From GCA-2683135 sp964507445 (GTDB lineage: Bacteria > Planctomycetota > GCA-002687715), in assembly GCA_964507445.1 (NCBI GenBank), contig CAZDQF010000004.1, positions 186,001-250,000 of the forward strand: 64,000 nt of DNA, read 5' to 3'. Of this stretch, positions 35,501 through 44,306 are shown piece by piece. The position numbers and the translations under genes are program-made. Numbering within the stretch: the first letter of the stretch is position 1; every line of letters starts with the position of its first letter. Below the pieces are notes generated by a model. That model did not search any database. It was not told the origin of the DNA and worked only from the letters and a program-made list of their open reading frames with translations.

Positions 35501-38500
35501 TCAGCCGTCCAGGGGGGTCAGCTTGATGTTGCGGAACTGGATGCGGGCGCCCTCGGATTGCAGGCAGATCTTGCCGGACACCACCTCGCACCAGCTGGCC
35601 ACGTTCTGGATCTTGCCGTTGATCTCCAGGGTCAGGTTGCCCTTGAACAGCGTGATCTTGTAGCGGTTCCAGTCACCCAGGGGCATCTCGTTGGTGCGGT
35701 GGATCTTGCTGGTGCGACGACCGCTGGTCCGGTCCTCGTCCACCTCCATGTCGAAGGCGTCAATGTTCCAGATATCGCCCGCGTTGTGGTGCTGCAGTTG
35801 CGCTTCGATGGACTTGGGCCACACCTTGTCCGGCCCGGTCATCCGCAGCAACACCCCCGAGTTACCAGGCTTCCCCGGGAACCTCCACTCCAACTCCAGG
35901 ATGAAGTTCTCGTAGTCCTGCTCCGTCCGGAGATAACCCGCGGGCTTCCCTCCACAGTCCAGGATGCCTCCGGGCAACACCTTCCACACGTCGGAGTGAG
36001 AGGCTCCCTGCCCGGACAGGTGGTGGGTCCAACCCTCGAGGTCCTTGCCGTTGAACAACGCCACCGGCTGCCTGGGGCGCGGCGCCTGATCCCTGACCGC
36101 CAGGAACGCCACGAGGTCCGCCAGCTGCTTCGCGTCCAGGCCCATGGCCACGTTGTCCGGCATCACGGAGGAGGTCTCCTTGCGTCGGCTGTTGATCTGG
36201 TCCGCCGGGATCACGTGACGGCGCCCCTCCGCGTCCTTGATGATGACGTACTCACCATCCGCCAGGATGAACCCGGAGTGGAGGTCGTCGTCCTTGGTGG
36301 TGATGACCCAGGCGTCGTAGCCGAGGGCGATGGCGGCCGAGGGGTTGAGGATGTGATCGAACAACGGGCCCTTGCCGTACTTCTCCCCGATGGTCGTCAG
36401 TTCAGGCCCGGTGTTCCCGCCGCGCGTTCCGTGGGTGTGGCACTTGGAGCACTGGGCAGCGGTGCCGAAGAACACGTCACGCCCGCGACGAGGGTCCCCC
36501 TCCATCTTGACCAGCTCCGTTACCGACGGCACCTGCGCCCCCTTCAGGTTGGTGCGCGGCAGGCGCGCCGACGCCAACGCCCTGACCGTCAGGTCCGGGT
36601 TCTTGAACAGCTCTTCACCCACCACCGACCTCAACCCGGCATCGAGCTCGTCCCGGGCGATCAGGTCCAGGATCACGTGCCCGCCCCGACCGTCCGCGGC
36701 AAGGCGCAGGGCCGCCGCACGGCGCTCGTCCATGGGTCTCCCCTCGTCGAGGAGTGAGCCCTTGCTCTCGGCGATCCAGGAGGTGTCCGCACGGGTCTTT
36801 GCCCAGACCTGGAATTCTATGGAGGTCTTGCCCTCCACCTGCCCGGTCCCCCCATCGTCCGGTCCGATGGTGGCCTTGAAGGTGGTGTAGCCCTTGTTGG
36901 GGATGACCCAGCCGATCCGTGACGCCGCGTGGGTGCCGATGCCCACCGGATACTCCTTGCCGTCGATCCTGATGGGACCGCCCCCGGCGTTACGACCAAC
37001 TCGGGTCTCCCCCCATTGCTGGGTCGCCGAATCCCAGGGCAACTCGGACAGCTGCAACGTCCCCGCGGGGCCTTCCAGCCGCGGGTTGATCCAGGCCGCC
37101 CAGTCGTAGCCGTAGCCGTCACCGCCATCCGTCACCACCAGCCAGAGGGACTCCACACCGCTCACGTCCACGTCCACGTCCCTGGTCCCTCGCCGCATGA
37201 CGCCGCTGCTCCACTTCAACTCGCCGGCGTCGGCGGCGTCCGCCCCCAGCGCCCGGCGTACACGAAACCGCCGCCAGCCAAGTCGGTCCTTGTGCTCGCC
37301 CCACCCCCGAGCCACGGGGCGCCCGTCTCGCGGACCAGCGAGCGCCAGATTGACCATGGCGTCCGCCGCCTCCCGGGTGTCGACGAAGGCGAGGCCGTCC
37401 GTGGCCTGCCGACGAACCGCCGGGTCCTGCGCCGTAGCGGCCCGGGCTGCGAGGAACGCCGCCGCCGCCGGAGGGTGGAGGCGGAACGCCAGGTCCCGGT
37501 GGACCGCCGGGTCCAGCCCTGGCTCGCCCTCCTTCGTCCGGGCCTCCGCCGCAGCGAGGGTCCCGTCATACACCTCCGCCTCGATCCCGCGGCAGAGCTC
37601 CCCCAGCGCCTCGAGGGCCCAACGATCCCCGGCGACATGCTGCGACCCCATGGCGACGCCCAACCTGACCCGCATCTCACGGGGCAGGCTCCGTGCCATG
37701 ACCGCCATGATCCGCAAGGAGACGAGCCGAGCGCCGCTACGCGCCTGGGGGCTGCCCAGAAACGACTCCACGGTCTGGCGAGGGAATTGCGCCATCATGC
37801 CGCGCAACACCACCCCCTGCAGGTCTGCTCTCCAGGCCGGCCGGAACACCCCGGCCTCCATCAGCGGTTGGATCACGTCTTGCGTGAACGTCGACAACGC
37901 CGGGCTGCGAGCCCCCTCCATCACCATCCACACCGCGCGGGCCACATGGCGTGGATCGTCCAGGTGGTCCTCGTCGTAGAACACCTGCTTCTGCTCTTCC
38001 TCGGAGGCCCGGAGGCCTGTCATCCGCCCCTGCCACCGGACGCTTGGAGCCGGACTGGTGAAGGCCTCCCCCCAGTCGTCTTCCGGGTCCACCCGGTGGG
38101 GAGCCGTGGGCGCACCTTCCGGAGCGATCCGCAGGATGCGACCGTAGGCCTTCCGGTCACCGACGCCGTGTCCCCCCACTCCCGGGTCGTACCAGTCCGC
38201 CACATACACCGCCCCGTCGGTCCCCACCATGACGTCGGACGGCCGGAACCACCGCTGGTGTTCCTTGGCGAACCGGTCGAGCCGGGACCGGATGAGGAAC
38301 CCGGGCTCGAGATCGAAGCCCGCCCCGTCGCGCTTCGGAGCGTGCGCGTACACGACGTTGCGCCCGGCGTCGCAGTTGAGGACCCGGCCGGCCCACGAGG
38401 TGGGCAGCAGGCCGTGCTCGTAGATCGCCACTCCCGTGGGGCCGCCGCTGCCGTTGATGCAACCCGGGGGACAGACCCCAGGATCGTCCTGATGCCAGTG

Positions 38501-39388
38501 GGCGACCACGGTCTCCTGCCCGGGCCGGCGATCTGCCTGCCAGCTCCGAGATCCGTCTTCGGAGAAGAAGCCGTAGTTGCCTCCGGGCATGACCCAGGAA
38601 GTGCGGCAGGAGCGGTTCCCGTCGTCATCGTTGTCCGACTGCCACAGGTCTCCGTAGGAGTCGACGGCGACCTCGTAGTTGTTACGGAAGTTGTGGGCCA
38701 CGACCTCCAGCTCCGTGCCGTCCGGGTTGACCCGAAGCACCAGCCCCCCCGTCCAGACCCGCCCGTCATCGCTGACCAACCCGGGTCGGTTTCCACCACC
38801 GCCATAGATCGATCCGGAGCGCAGGGTCCAGCCGTCGGCGTCCTTGACGATGTGAGGGCCCGAATTGCCAGCGGCGATGTAGAGCTTGCCGTCGGGTCCG
38901 GCCACGACGGAGTGGACGCCGTGGTCGTGATCCCGCCCACCGAACCCGGTGAGGAAGACCTCCCGCTTGTCCGGTACGTCATCCCCGTCCGTGTCCGTGT
39001 ACTTGATGATGTCCGGGGAGCAGGAGACGAACACCTCGTTGCCCAGGACACAGATCCCCAACGGCGCCACCAGGGCCTTCTCCTGCACGAACACCTTGGA
39101 GCTGTCGCAGGCGCCATCCCCGTCCGTGTCCTCGAGGATCACCACGCGATCTCCTTCCTCATGGAACCGACCCGGGTTCCGGCTCCCCCACTTGCGGTAG
39201 TTGACCGCCTCCGTCACCCAGATCCGACCACGGGCGTCCACGTCCATGGCGGTGGGGTTGTAGAGGTGGGGAGACTCAGCCCAGAGGGTCGCACGCAGGC
39301 CGTCCGGCAGCTCGAAGTCCGTGGTCAGGTCCTTGGGCTGGGCGACCGCGACCACGGCCGTGACGGCGAGGAGGATGAGGATGCGCAT
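35501..39388 (-). CDS. PVC-type dehydrogenase with NPCBM, CxxCH haem and DUF1080 domains
   Basis: A 1295-residue exported protein. ATG at 39388 gives a signal peptide (MRILILLAVTAVVAVAQ); an open extension further upstream overlaps a divergent sulfatase and is rejected. The N-terminal part is a PVC-type propeller (YNPTAMDVDARGRIWVTEAV, HDHGVHSVVAGPDGKLYIAA). An NPCBM-like beta domain lies around residues 750-870 (WLVVTDGGDGYGYDWAAWIN, PVGIGTHAASRIGWVIPN). The cytochrome c motif CSKCH is near residue 978. The C-terminus is a DUF1080/LamG-like domain (LFNGKDLEGWTHHL to FRNIKLTPLDG, about 1110-1293). The combination is a planctomycetal signature; substrate is probably a sugar or glycan, electrons passing to the haem. 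Confidence 0.92.
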   Translation of the reverse strand: MRILILLAVTAVVAVAQPKDLTTDFELPDGLRATLWAESPHLYNPTAMDVDARGRIWVTEAVNYRKWGSRNPGRFHEEGDRVVILEDTDGDGACDSSKVFVQEKALVAPLGICVLGNEVFVSCSPDIIKYTDTDGDDVPDKREVFLTGFGGRDHDHGVHSVVAGPDGKLYIAAGNSGPHIVKDADGWTLRSGSIYGGGGNRPGLVSDDGRVWTGGLVLRVNPDGTELEVVAHNFRNNYEVAVDSYGDLWQSDNDDDGNRSCRTSWVMPGGNYGFFSEDGSRSWQADRRPGQETVVAHWHQDDPGVCPPGCINGSGGPTGVAIYEHGLLPTSWAGRVLNCDAGRNVVYAHAPKRDGAGFDLEPGFLIRSRLDRFAKEHQRWFRPSDVMVGTDGAVYVADWYDPGVGGHGVGDRKAYGRILRIAPEGAPTAPHRVDPEDDWGEAFTSPAPSVRWQGRMTGLRASEEEQKQVFYDEDHLDDPRHVARAVWMVMEGARSPALSTFTQDVIQPLMEAGVFRPAWRADLQGVVLRGMMAQFPRQTVESFLGSPQARSGARLVSLRIMAVMARSLPREMRVRLGVAMGSQHVAGDRWALEALGELCRGIEAEVYDGTLAAAEARTKEGEPGLDPAVHRDLAFRLHPPAAAAFLAARAATAQDPAVRRQATDGLAFVDTREAADAMVNLALAGPRDGRPVARGWGEHKDRLGWRRFRVRRALGADAADAGELKWSSGVMRRGTRDVDVDVSGVESLWLVVTDGGDGYGYDWAAWINPRLEGPAGTLQLSELPWDSATQQWGETRVGRNAGGGPIRIDGKEYPVGIGTHAASRIGWVIPNKGYTTFKATIGPDDGGTGQVEGKTSIEFQVWAKTRADTSWIAESKGSLLDEGRPMDERRAAALRLAADGRGGHVILDLIARDELDAGLRSVVGEELFKNPDLTVRALASARLPRTNLKGAQVPSVTELVKMEGDPRRGRDVFFGTAAQCSKCHTHGTRGGNTGPELTTIGEKYGKGPLFDHILNPSAAIALGYDAWVITTKDDDLHSGFILADGEYVIIKDAEGRRHVIPADQINSRRKETSSVMPDNVAMGLDAKQLADLVAFLAVRDQAPRPRQPVALFNGKDLEGWTHHLSGQGASHSDVWKVLPGGILDCGGKPAGYLRTEQDYENFILELEWRFPGKPGNSGVLLRMTGPDKVWPKSIEAQLQHHNAGDIWNIDAFDMEVDEDRTSGRRTSKIHRTNEMPLGDWNRYKITLFKGNLTLEINGKIQNVASWCEVVSGKICLQSEGARIQFRNIKLTPLDG

Positions 39389-39478
39389 GCCACGATCATA
39401 AGGAGAAACCGCCGCCACGGCGGCGCCAGCACAGGGAGGTCCGGCACATCCTCTCCGGTTGCGGGTAACCTCTCTCCC

Positions 39479-40903
39479 ATGCGCACCATGCTCACGTTGC
39501 TGGCCCTGCTGGGGGCCGCGGTCGGCCAGTCCACGCCCAACGTCGTCTTCATCCTGGCGGACGACATGGGGTTCGGAGACCCTGGCTGCAACAACCCCGA
39601 GTCCAGGGTCCCGACTCCGCACATCGACCGGATCGCCAACGAGGGTGTGCGGCTGACAGACGCCCACTCCCCCTCCGCGGTGTGCACGCCGACCCGCTAT
39701 GGCGTGCTGACCGGGCGGTACTGCTGGCGCAGCCGGATGAAGCGCGGCGTCGGCAACGGCTACTCGCCCCTGCTCATCGAACCGGGCCGGGTCACCGTCG
39801 CCAGCATGCTCAAGGGGAAGGGCTATCACACCGCCTGCGTGGGCAAGTGGCACCTCGGGCTGGGCAACCGACAACGCACGGACTACTCCAAGCCCCTCCG
39901 CCCCGGCCCCCTGGAGGTGGGGTTCGATGAGTTCTTCGGGATCCCCGCCTCCCTGGACATGGCCCCCTATTGCTTCGTCCGCGGCCACGCGCCCACCAGG
40001 CCGTTCCTGGAGGAGATCCCGGGGAGCAAGCAGGTTCGCGCCGGCGGTCGGGGGTTCTGGCGCAAGGGCCCCATCGCCGAGGGCTTCCGTCACGTGGATG
40101 TGCAGCCGAAGCTGGTCGAGGAATCGGTCAGCTACATCGAGCGCCGCAAGGACAGCACCCAGCCGTTCTTCCTCTACGTCCCGCTGGCGTCACCTCACAC
40201 GCCGTGGCTCCCCACCGGACCTTACAAGGACAAGGCCAAGGGAGCCGGCGTCTACGGCGACTTCGCCCACATGGTGGACGCCGGGGTCGGCGCGATCCTC
40301 GGAGCGCTCGAACGGACGAACAAGCTGGACCAGACCCTCGTGATCTTCACCTCGGACAACGGCGCCCACTGGACCCCGGGGGACAAGAAGAAGTTCCCCC
40401 ACCGGGCCAACGCCGCGTGGCGAGGCCAGAAGGCGGACATCTGGGAAGGAGGCCACCGGGTGCCCTTCGTCGCGAGGTGGCCGGGCCGCATCAAGCCCGG
40501 CCGGGTCAGCGACCACCCCACCTGCCACACGGATCTCTTCATGACCCTGGCCAACCTCGTCGGCGCCAAGGTCCACGAAGACACCGCGGAGGACAGCTTC
40601 GACATGGCGCCGGCCCTGTTCGGCGCCGAGGTCAGCCAGCCCCGCCGGAGCGTCGTCCACCACAGCGTCTCCGGCCGGTTCGCCATCCGGGACGGACGGT
40701 GGAAGCTCATCCCCAGCCTGGGCTCGGGAGGCTTCAGCAACCCGCGCAACCGGAAGCCTCGGGAAGGTGGGCCTCAAGGCCAGCTGTACGACCTGAAGGC
40801 CGACCCCGCGGAATCGAAGAACCTGTGGAAGGAGCGACCGGAGACGGTGGCTCGTCTCACCGAGCTGCTCGGGGGGATCAAGAAGACGGGCCGCAGCCGA
40901 TAG
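39479..40903 (+). CDS. Exported type I sulfatase
   Basis: A 474-residue sulfatase. The signal peptide MRTMLTLLALLGAAVGQ is followed by PNVVFILADDMGFGD, Cys69 in CTPTR (formylglycine site), GKWHLGLGNRQR and FTSDNGAHWTPG. It is shorter than many family members and has no extra C-terminal domain. ATG at 39479 is divergent from the PVC-type dehydrogenase (90-nt gap), so the two may be co-regulated. It likely acts on sulfated glycan. Confidence 0.95.
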   Translation: MRTMLTLLALLGAAVGQSTPNVVFILADDMGFGDPGCNNPESRVPTPHIDRIANEGVRLTDAHSPSAVCTPTRYGVLTGRYCWRSRMKRGVGNGYSPLLIEPGRVTVASMLKGKGYHTACVGKWHLGLGNRQRTDYSKPLRPGPLEVGFDEFFGIPASLDMAPYCFVRGHAPTRPFLEEIPGSKQVRAGGRGFWRKGPIAEGFRHVDVQPKLVEESVSYIERRKDSTQPFFLYVPLASPHTPWLPTGPYKDKAKGAGVYGDFAHMVDAGVGAILGALERTNKLDQTLVIFTSDNGAHWTPGDKKKFPHRANAAWRGQKADIWEGGHRVPFVARWPGRIKPGRVSDHPTCHTDLFMTLANLVGAKVHEDTAEDSFDMAPALFGAEVSQPRRSVVHHSVSGRFAIRDGRWKLIPSLGSGGFSNPRNRKPREGGPQGQLYDLKADPAESKNLWKERPETVARLTELLGGIKKTGRSR

Positions 40904-40928
40904 GCCGCGACCCGTTTCCGTCTCTCCG

Positions 40929-40946
40929 CTGACCGCTATCGGTCAG
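40929..40946. terminator. Perfect 7-bp hairpin between convergent genes
   Basis: CTGACCG (40929-40935), loop CTAT (40936-40939), CGGTCAG (40940-40946). It lies between convergent stops and overlaps the TGA of the minus-strand gene, so it may terminate transcription from both sides. No strong U-run is visible. Confidence 0.55.
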
Positions 40947-42055
40947 GGGGTCACCACCGTAGGCGCCGCGTTGGTGGCGTGCACCAGGGTGAGGGACGCG
41001 TCCAGCACCGCCGCCGCGTGGTTGGCGGTCTGACCCACGAAGACGTTGGCCAGCCCCGGCGGGAGGATGATCTGGGAGGTCGCCTGGCCGTTGGCGTCCA
41101 GCATGCCGTAGGTGTTGGAGAACGGCGGGATGTTGAAGTTCATGAGGCAGAGGTCGAAGTAGGCGTCCCAGACCAGGGGCACGGTGACGCCGCCGAACGG
41201 AATCCCCGGCGAGGTGCCGGACAGGGAACCAGCGACCGCGAAGGTCATCCCGGCGTACATGGGGTCGACGCTGGTGGTCATGGTGATGGTCCCGCCCGCC
41301 GCAGCGGACACGGTGTCCGCGTCCACCACGAGCTCGCCTGCCTTGATCTCGATGCGGATGTCATCGAAGTCGTAGCCGGTCTGGGTCGCGGCCCCGCCGG
41401 ACTGGAGGCGCAGCTCGTTCCACAGATGATCACCGATCATGGTGTCGATGGCGGGGTTCGCGTACGGATACTCCTCGGTGGGATCGATCCAGCAGCGCAA
41501 GCGCTCCTGCCCGGACATGTAGTCGATGCGGTAGACGAGCCAGGTGGCGGCGTCGACGCTGGAGCCGGGGACGGTGACCGACGCGCCGCCGCCCGCCACG
41601 TCCGCCATACCCCATGCGAACGCCTGCCACGGCGACCCCAGGTAGAGCTTCTCGCCGACGAACTGCTCGTTGAGAGACAGGCCGCCGTACTGGTCATCGC
41701 CGCCCGCCGTACGACGGCAACGGAACTTGATCCACATGGTGCTGCCGTCGGTGCCGAAGCGACCGTTGAAGACCAGGTTGCCCCAACCGGACGCGTCCGG
41801 CTTGCGGTAGGAGCCCGCGTCGGCGACGGCCGTGGTGGCCTGATTCCCGGTGGCGTCCATTCCCGGGGATGTGATCACGGCGTCACCCATGGCGCCACCG
41901 GACCACCAGGTGTTCTCCCACCCCGCGCCGCCACCCAGGCCGCCCAGGCCGCCGGTGGTGTAGTCGAAGGACTCGTAGGCCACGGTCACATACTGACCAG
42001 GAAGGGCCACGCTCAACAGGCACACGAGAGGGACGATCGCCAACAACTTCTTCAT
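40943..42055 (-). CDS. Exported protein with lectin-like domain and C-terminal beta module
   Basis: A 370-residue exported protein (signal MKKLLAIVPLVCLLSVALPGQ). An N-terminal jelly-roll-like region (ESFDYTTGGLGGLGGGAGWE, RFGTDGSTMWIKFRCRRTAG, YMSGQERLRCWIDPTEEYPY) resembles concanavalin-like lectin folds often found with this opening in planctomycetes. From about residue 250 there is a C-terminal module (SAAAGGTITMTTSVDPMYAG, SLSGTSPGIPFGGVTVPLVW, LDANGQATSQIILPPG, VHATNAAPTVV) related in style to the tails at 26633 and 33763. No catalytic motif seen; a carbohydrate-binding or surface role is inferred. Confidence 0.78.
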   Translation of the reverse strand: MKKLLAIVPLVCLLSVALPGQYVTVAYESFDYTTGGLGGLGGGAGWENTWWSGGAMGDAVITSPGMDATGNQATTAVADAGSYRKPDASGWGNLVFNGRFGTDGSTMWIKFRCRRTAGGDDQYGGLSLNEQFVGEKLYLGSPWQAFAWGMADVAGGGASVTVPGSSVDAATWLVYRIDYMSGQERLRCWIDPTEEYPYANPAIDTMIGDHLWNELRLQSGGAATQTGYDFDDIRIEIKAGELVVDADTVSAAAGGTITMTTSVDPMYAGMTFAVAGSLSGTSPGIPFGGVTVPLVWDAYFDLCLMNFNIPPFSNTYGMLDANGQATSQIILPPGLANVFVGQTANHAAAVLDASLTLVHATNAAPTVVTP

Positions 42056-42085
42056 GATGATTCTCTGAGGGGAAGGTCAGGTCCG

Positions 42086-44260
42086 TCACCTGGAGAGGAT
42101 GACGGCGGTATAGGGTCCGAAGCTCAGGGGCGCGCTGTAGGGCAACCCGTCGTAGGGGACAGGCTGGGCCGTGACGTCCATGGAAGGATGACTGCCGAAG
42201 CCCGGGTCGTAGACCGCAGCGTCGCTGTTGAATCGTACCCGCCAGGTCCCCGGCCCGGGGAGGCCGATGGTGTAGTTGGTCCAGGCCTGATCGCGGAAGT
42301 TGGCCAGCACCACGACGTCATCGCCGTAACCCCCGTACTGCCAACGGTGGAAGGCCACCACCTTGTCCGTGTCATTGACGTGGAAGACGTTGACGTTGTC
42401 TCCCCGCAATCCGGCGGTCTCGTTGAACCAGTTGCGCCGCAGCCGGATCAGATCGCGGTACATGCCGTGGATGCCGGCGAAGGTCTGGAGCTTGCTCCAG
42501 TCCAGGGGGTCGTCGTCGTGGAAGTAACCGTCCTCGAGGAACTCCTGCCCCATGAACAGCATGGGGATCCCCGGCGAGGTGAGGGCCAGGGCCGCGCCCA
42601 GGGTGGAGCGCTTCTTGGAGTACCAGCTGGCGGCGTTGCCCGGCCAGATCGCCTCCGGGACCCGCGTGCGCCCGTTGGCCACCTCGTCATGAGATTCCGT
42701 ATAGATGACCCGCTGGAACGCCTGGCCGTTGTACATGTACTGGATGGCGTTGGAGACCGCCCACATGTCCCGGCTGTTGTCGTCCGGAACCTCCAGGGCG
42801 CCACGGATGGGGTGCACGAACTCAGGGTCCCACTGTGAATCGAAACCGGCGCCGCCGGCGCCGGTGGTCCTGGTGATCCAGTGGTTGCTCCACATGTCCT
42901 CGGCGATGGCGATCTTCCACCCCTGCTGGGAGTCGATCTCGTCGTTGATCCACTGCATCAGGGACCAGGCCTCGCCGATGGCGTTGCCGTTCGGGTCCGT
43001 TCGCATGTAGGAGGTGGAGTCGATGCGCAGGCCATCGAAGCGATACTCGTGCAACCAGTACAAGGCGTTGTCACGGATGTAGCTACGGACCTCCCCCCTG
43101 CCGTAGTCCGGGCGGGTGTCACCCCAGGGGGTCTGGGCGCGGAAGTCGTTGTAGAAGTAGATGCCTCCCCACGGAGGCACGGACCAGCCGTCGAACTGCC
43201 ACAGGTCCAGGTCCGAGGGACCCCAGTGGTTGTAGAGCACATCCAACAGGACCGCGATGCCCTGCTGATGGGCGGCGTCGATGAACCCCTTGAGGTCCGC
43301 GGGAGAGCCGTAGGCGGACTCGGGGGCGAAGGGGTGGCTGTAGTTGTAGCCCCAGGAGAAGTCCCCTGCGAACTCGCAGATCGGCATCAGCTCGATGGCG
43401 TTGACCCCCAGGTCCGCCAGGTACGGGAGCTTCTGCTGCGCGGTCTGGAGGGTGCCGGGGGCACCTCCGGGAGCGTCGTTGAAGGCGCCCACGTGTAGCT
43501 CGTAGATCACCATCTCGTTCCAGGGGGGCGCCGAGTACGCGCCAGCGCTCCACTGGTAGGCCTCCGGGTCGAGGACCACGGAGACGCCGCTGGAGTTGGT
43601 CACCCGACGGGCCCGCGGGTCGTTCTTCCAGTGGACCTGGGCGCCCGTGTCGATGGCGAACTTGTAGTGAGCGCCGGCCAGCAGGTTGCGATGGTCCAGG
43701 GACCAGTGACCGTTGCCCTCCGGTGCGAGCGCCGCGGTGTTCGGGTTCCACCCGTTGAAGTCGCCGACCACGTGGACGGACTGGGCGTTGGGAGCCCACA
43801 CCCGAAACGCCACCCCCCGGGGGCCGACGGGCCAGCCATCGTCGTAAAGGTCCGCCCCCATGCCAGCGTGCAGCGAGGGCGTCGCCTCCGGGGTCCAGGC
43901 GGTGGTGACCACGGTGGTGGGGTGCTTGAGGACACCGATCCACCACACCCCCGTGCTGAGTCGCGGCGCCGTAGCCTGATCCAGGATCAGGAGCTCGTTG
44001 CTGGTCCCCTTGCGACGGGAGCGGGCGTCGAAGAGGGCCAGGGTGGGGGGCGCCCCCTTGCGCACGTAGAGGTCGGCGTCCGTCCCCGCCACCTGGGTCA
44101 CCTGGAAGCGATAACGAGGGACGTGGTCCGGGACGATGACCTGCGCGTAGGTCCAGCGCAGCCCGCGGACGTCAGGCTGGTGCTGCGCCGGGATCAGCGG
44201 GCAGACTGCGGCGATGAGAAGGACGAGTCGGGTCAAGGGCAGTGATCCTTGTCGTGGCAC
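42086..44260 (-). CDS. Exported GH13 glycosidase, glycogen-branching-enzyme-like, with CBM48
   Basis: A 724-residue exported protein (signal in the first 26 residues). Residues about 27-125 form a PPC-like beta domain, about 140-240 a CBM48-like domain (GVAFRVWAPNAQSVHVVGDF, WSLDHRNLLAGAHYKFAI), then a GH13 barrel: LLDVLYNHWGP, GLRIDSTSYMR (nucleophile Asp near 414), IAIAEDMW (acid Glu near 452) and ESHDEVANGR (Asp near 523). MLFMGQEFLEDGYFHDD is typical of GlgB/GlgZ-type enzymes. The family normally acts on intracellular glycogen; here a signal peptide points to an extracellular alpha-glucan role. The activity (branching versus hydrolysis) cannot be read from sequence. Confidence 0.88.
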   Translation of the reverse strand: MPRQGSLPLTRLVLLIAAVCPLIPAQHQPDVRGLRWTYAQVIVPDHVPRYRFQVTQVAGTDADLYVRKGAPPTLALFDARSRRKGTSNELLILDQATAPRLSTGVWWIGVLKHPTTVVTTAWTPEATPSLHAGMGADLYDDGWPVGPRGVAFRVWAPNAQSVHVVGDFNGWNPNTAALAPEGNGHWSLDHRNLLAGAHYKFAIDTGAQVHWKNDPRARRVTNSSGVSVVLDPEAYQWSAGAYSAPPWNEMVIYELHVGAFNDAPGGAPGTLQTAQQKLPYLADLGVNAIELMPICEFAGDFSWGYNYSHPFAPESAYGSPADLKGFIDAAHQQGIAVLLDVLYNHWGPSDLDLWQFDGWSVPPWGGIYFYNDFRAQTPWGDTRPDYGRGEVRSYIRDNALYWLHEYRFDGLRIDSTSYMRTDPNGNAIGEAWSLMQWINDEIDSQQGWKIAIAEDMWSNHWITRTTGAGGAGFDSQWDPEFVHPIRGALEVPDDNSRDMWAVSNAIQYMYNGQAFQRVIYTESHDEVANGRTRVPEAIWPGNAASWYSKKRSTLGAALALTSPGIPMLFMGQEFLEDGYFHDDDPLDWSKLQTFAGIHGMYRDLIRLRRNWFNETAGLRGDNVNVFHVNDTDKVVAFHRWQYGGYGDDVVVLANFRDQAWTNYTIGLPGPGTWRVRFNSDAAVYDPGFGSHPSMDVTAQPVPYDGLPYSAPLSFGPYTAVILSR

Positions 44261-44306
44261 GACGAGACCCCTCCAGTCTAAGCACCGGACTCGGCCGCCG
44301 CCACGG

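Noticed and set aside
36929..39478. Long plus-strand open frame upstream of the sulfatase at 39479
   Set aside because: It is antisense to the PVC-type dehydrogenase and has no domain; the sulfatase starts at its signal peptide, ATG 39479.
39389..40093. Upstream extension of the PVC-type dehydrogenase frame beyond 39388
   Set aside because: The added stretch lies antisense over the sulfatase gene; ATG 39388 gives a clean signal peptide.
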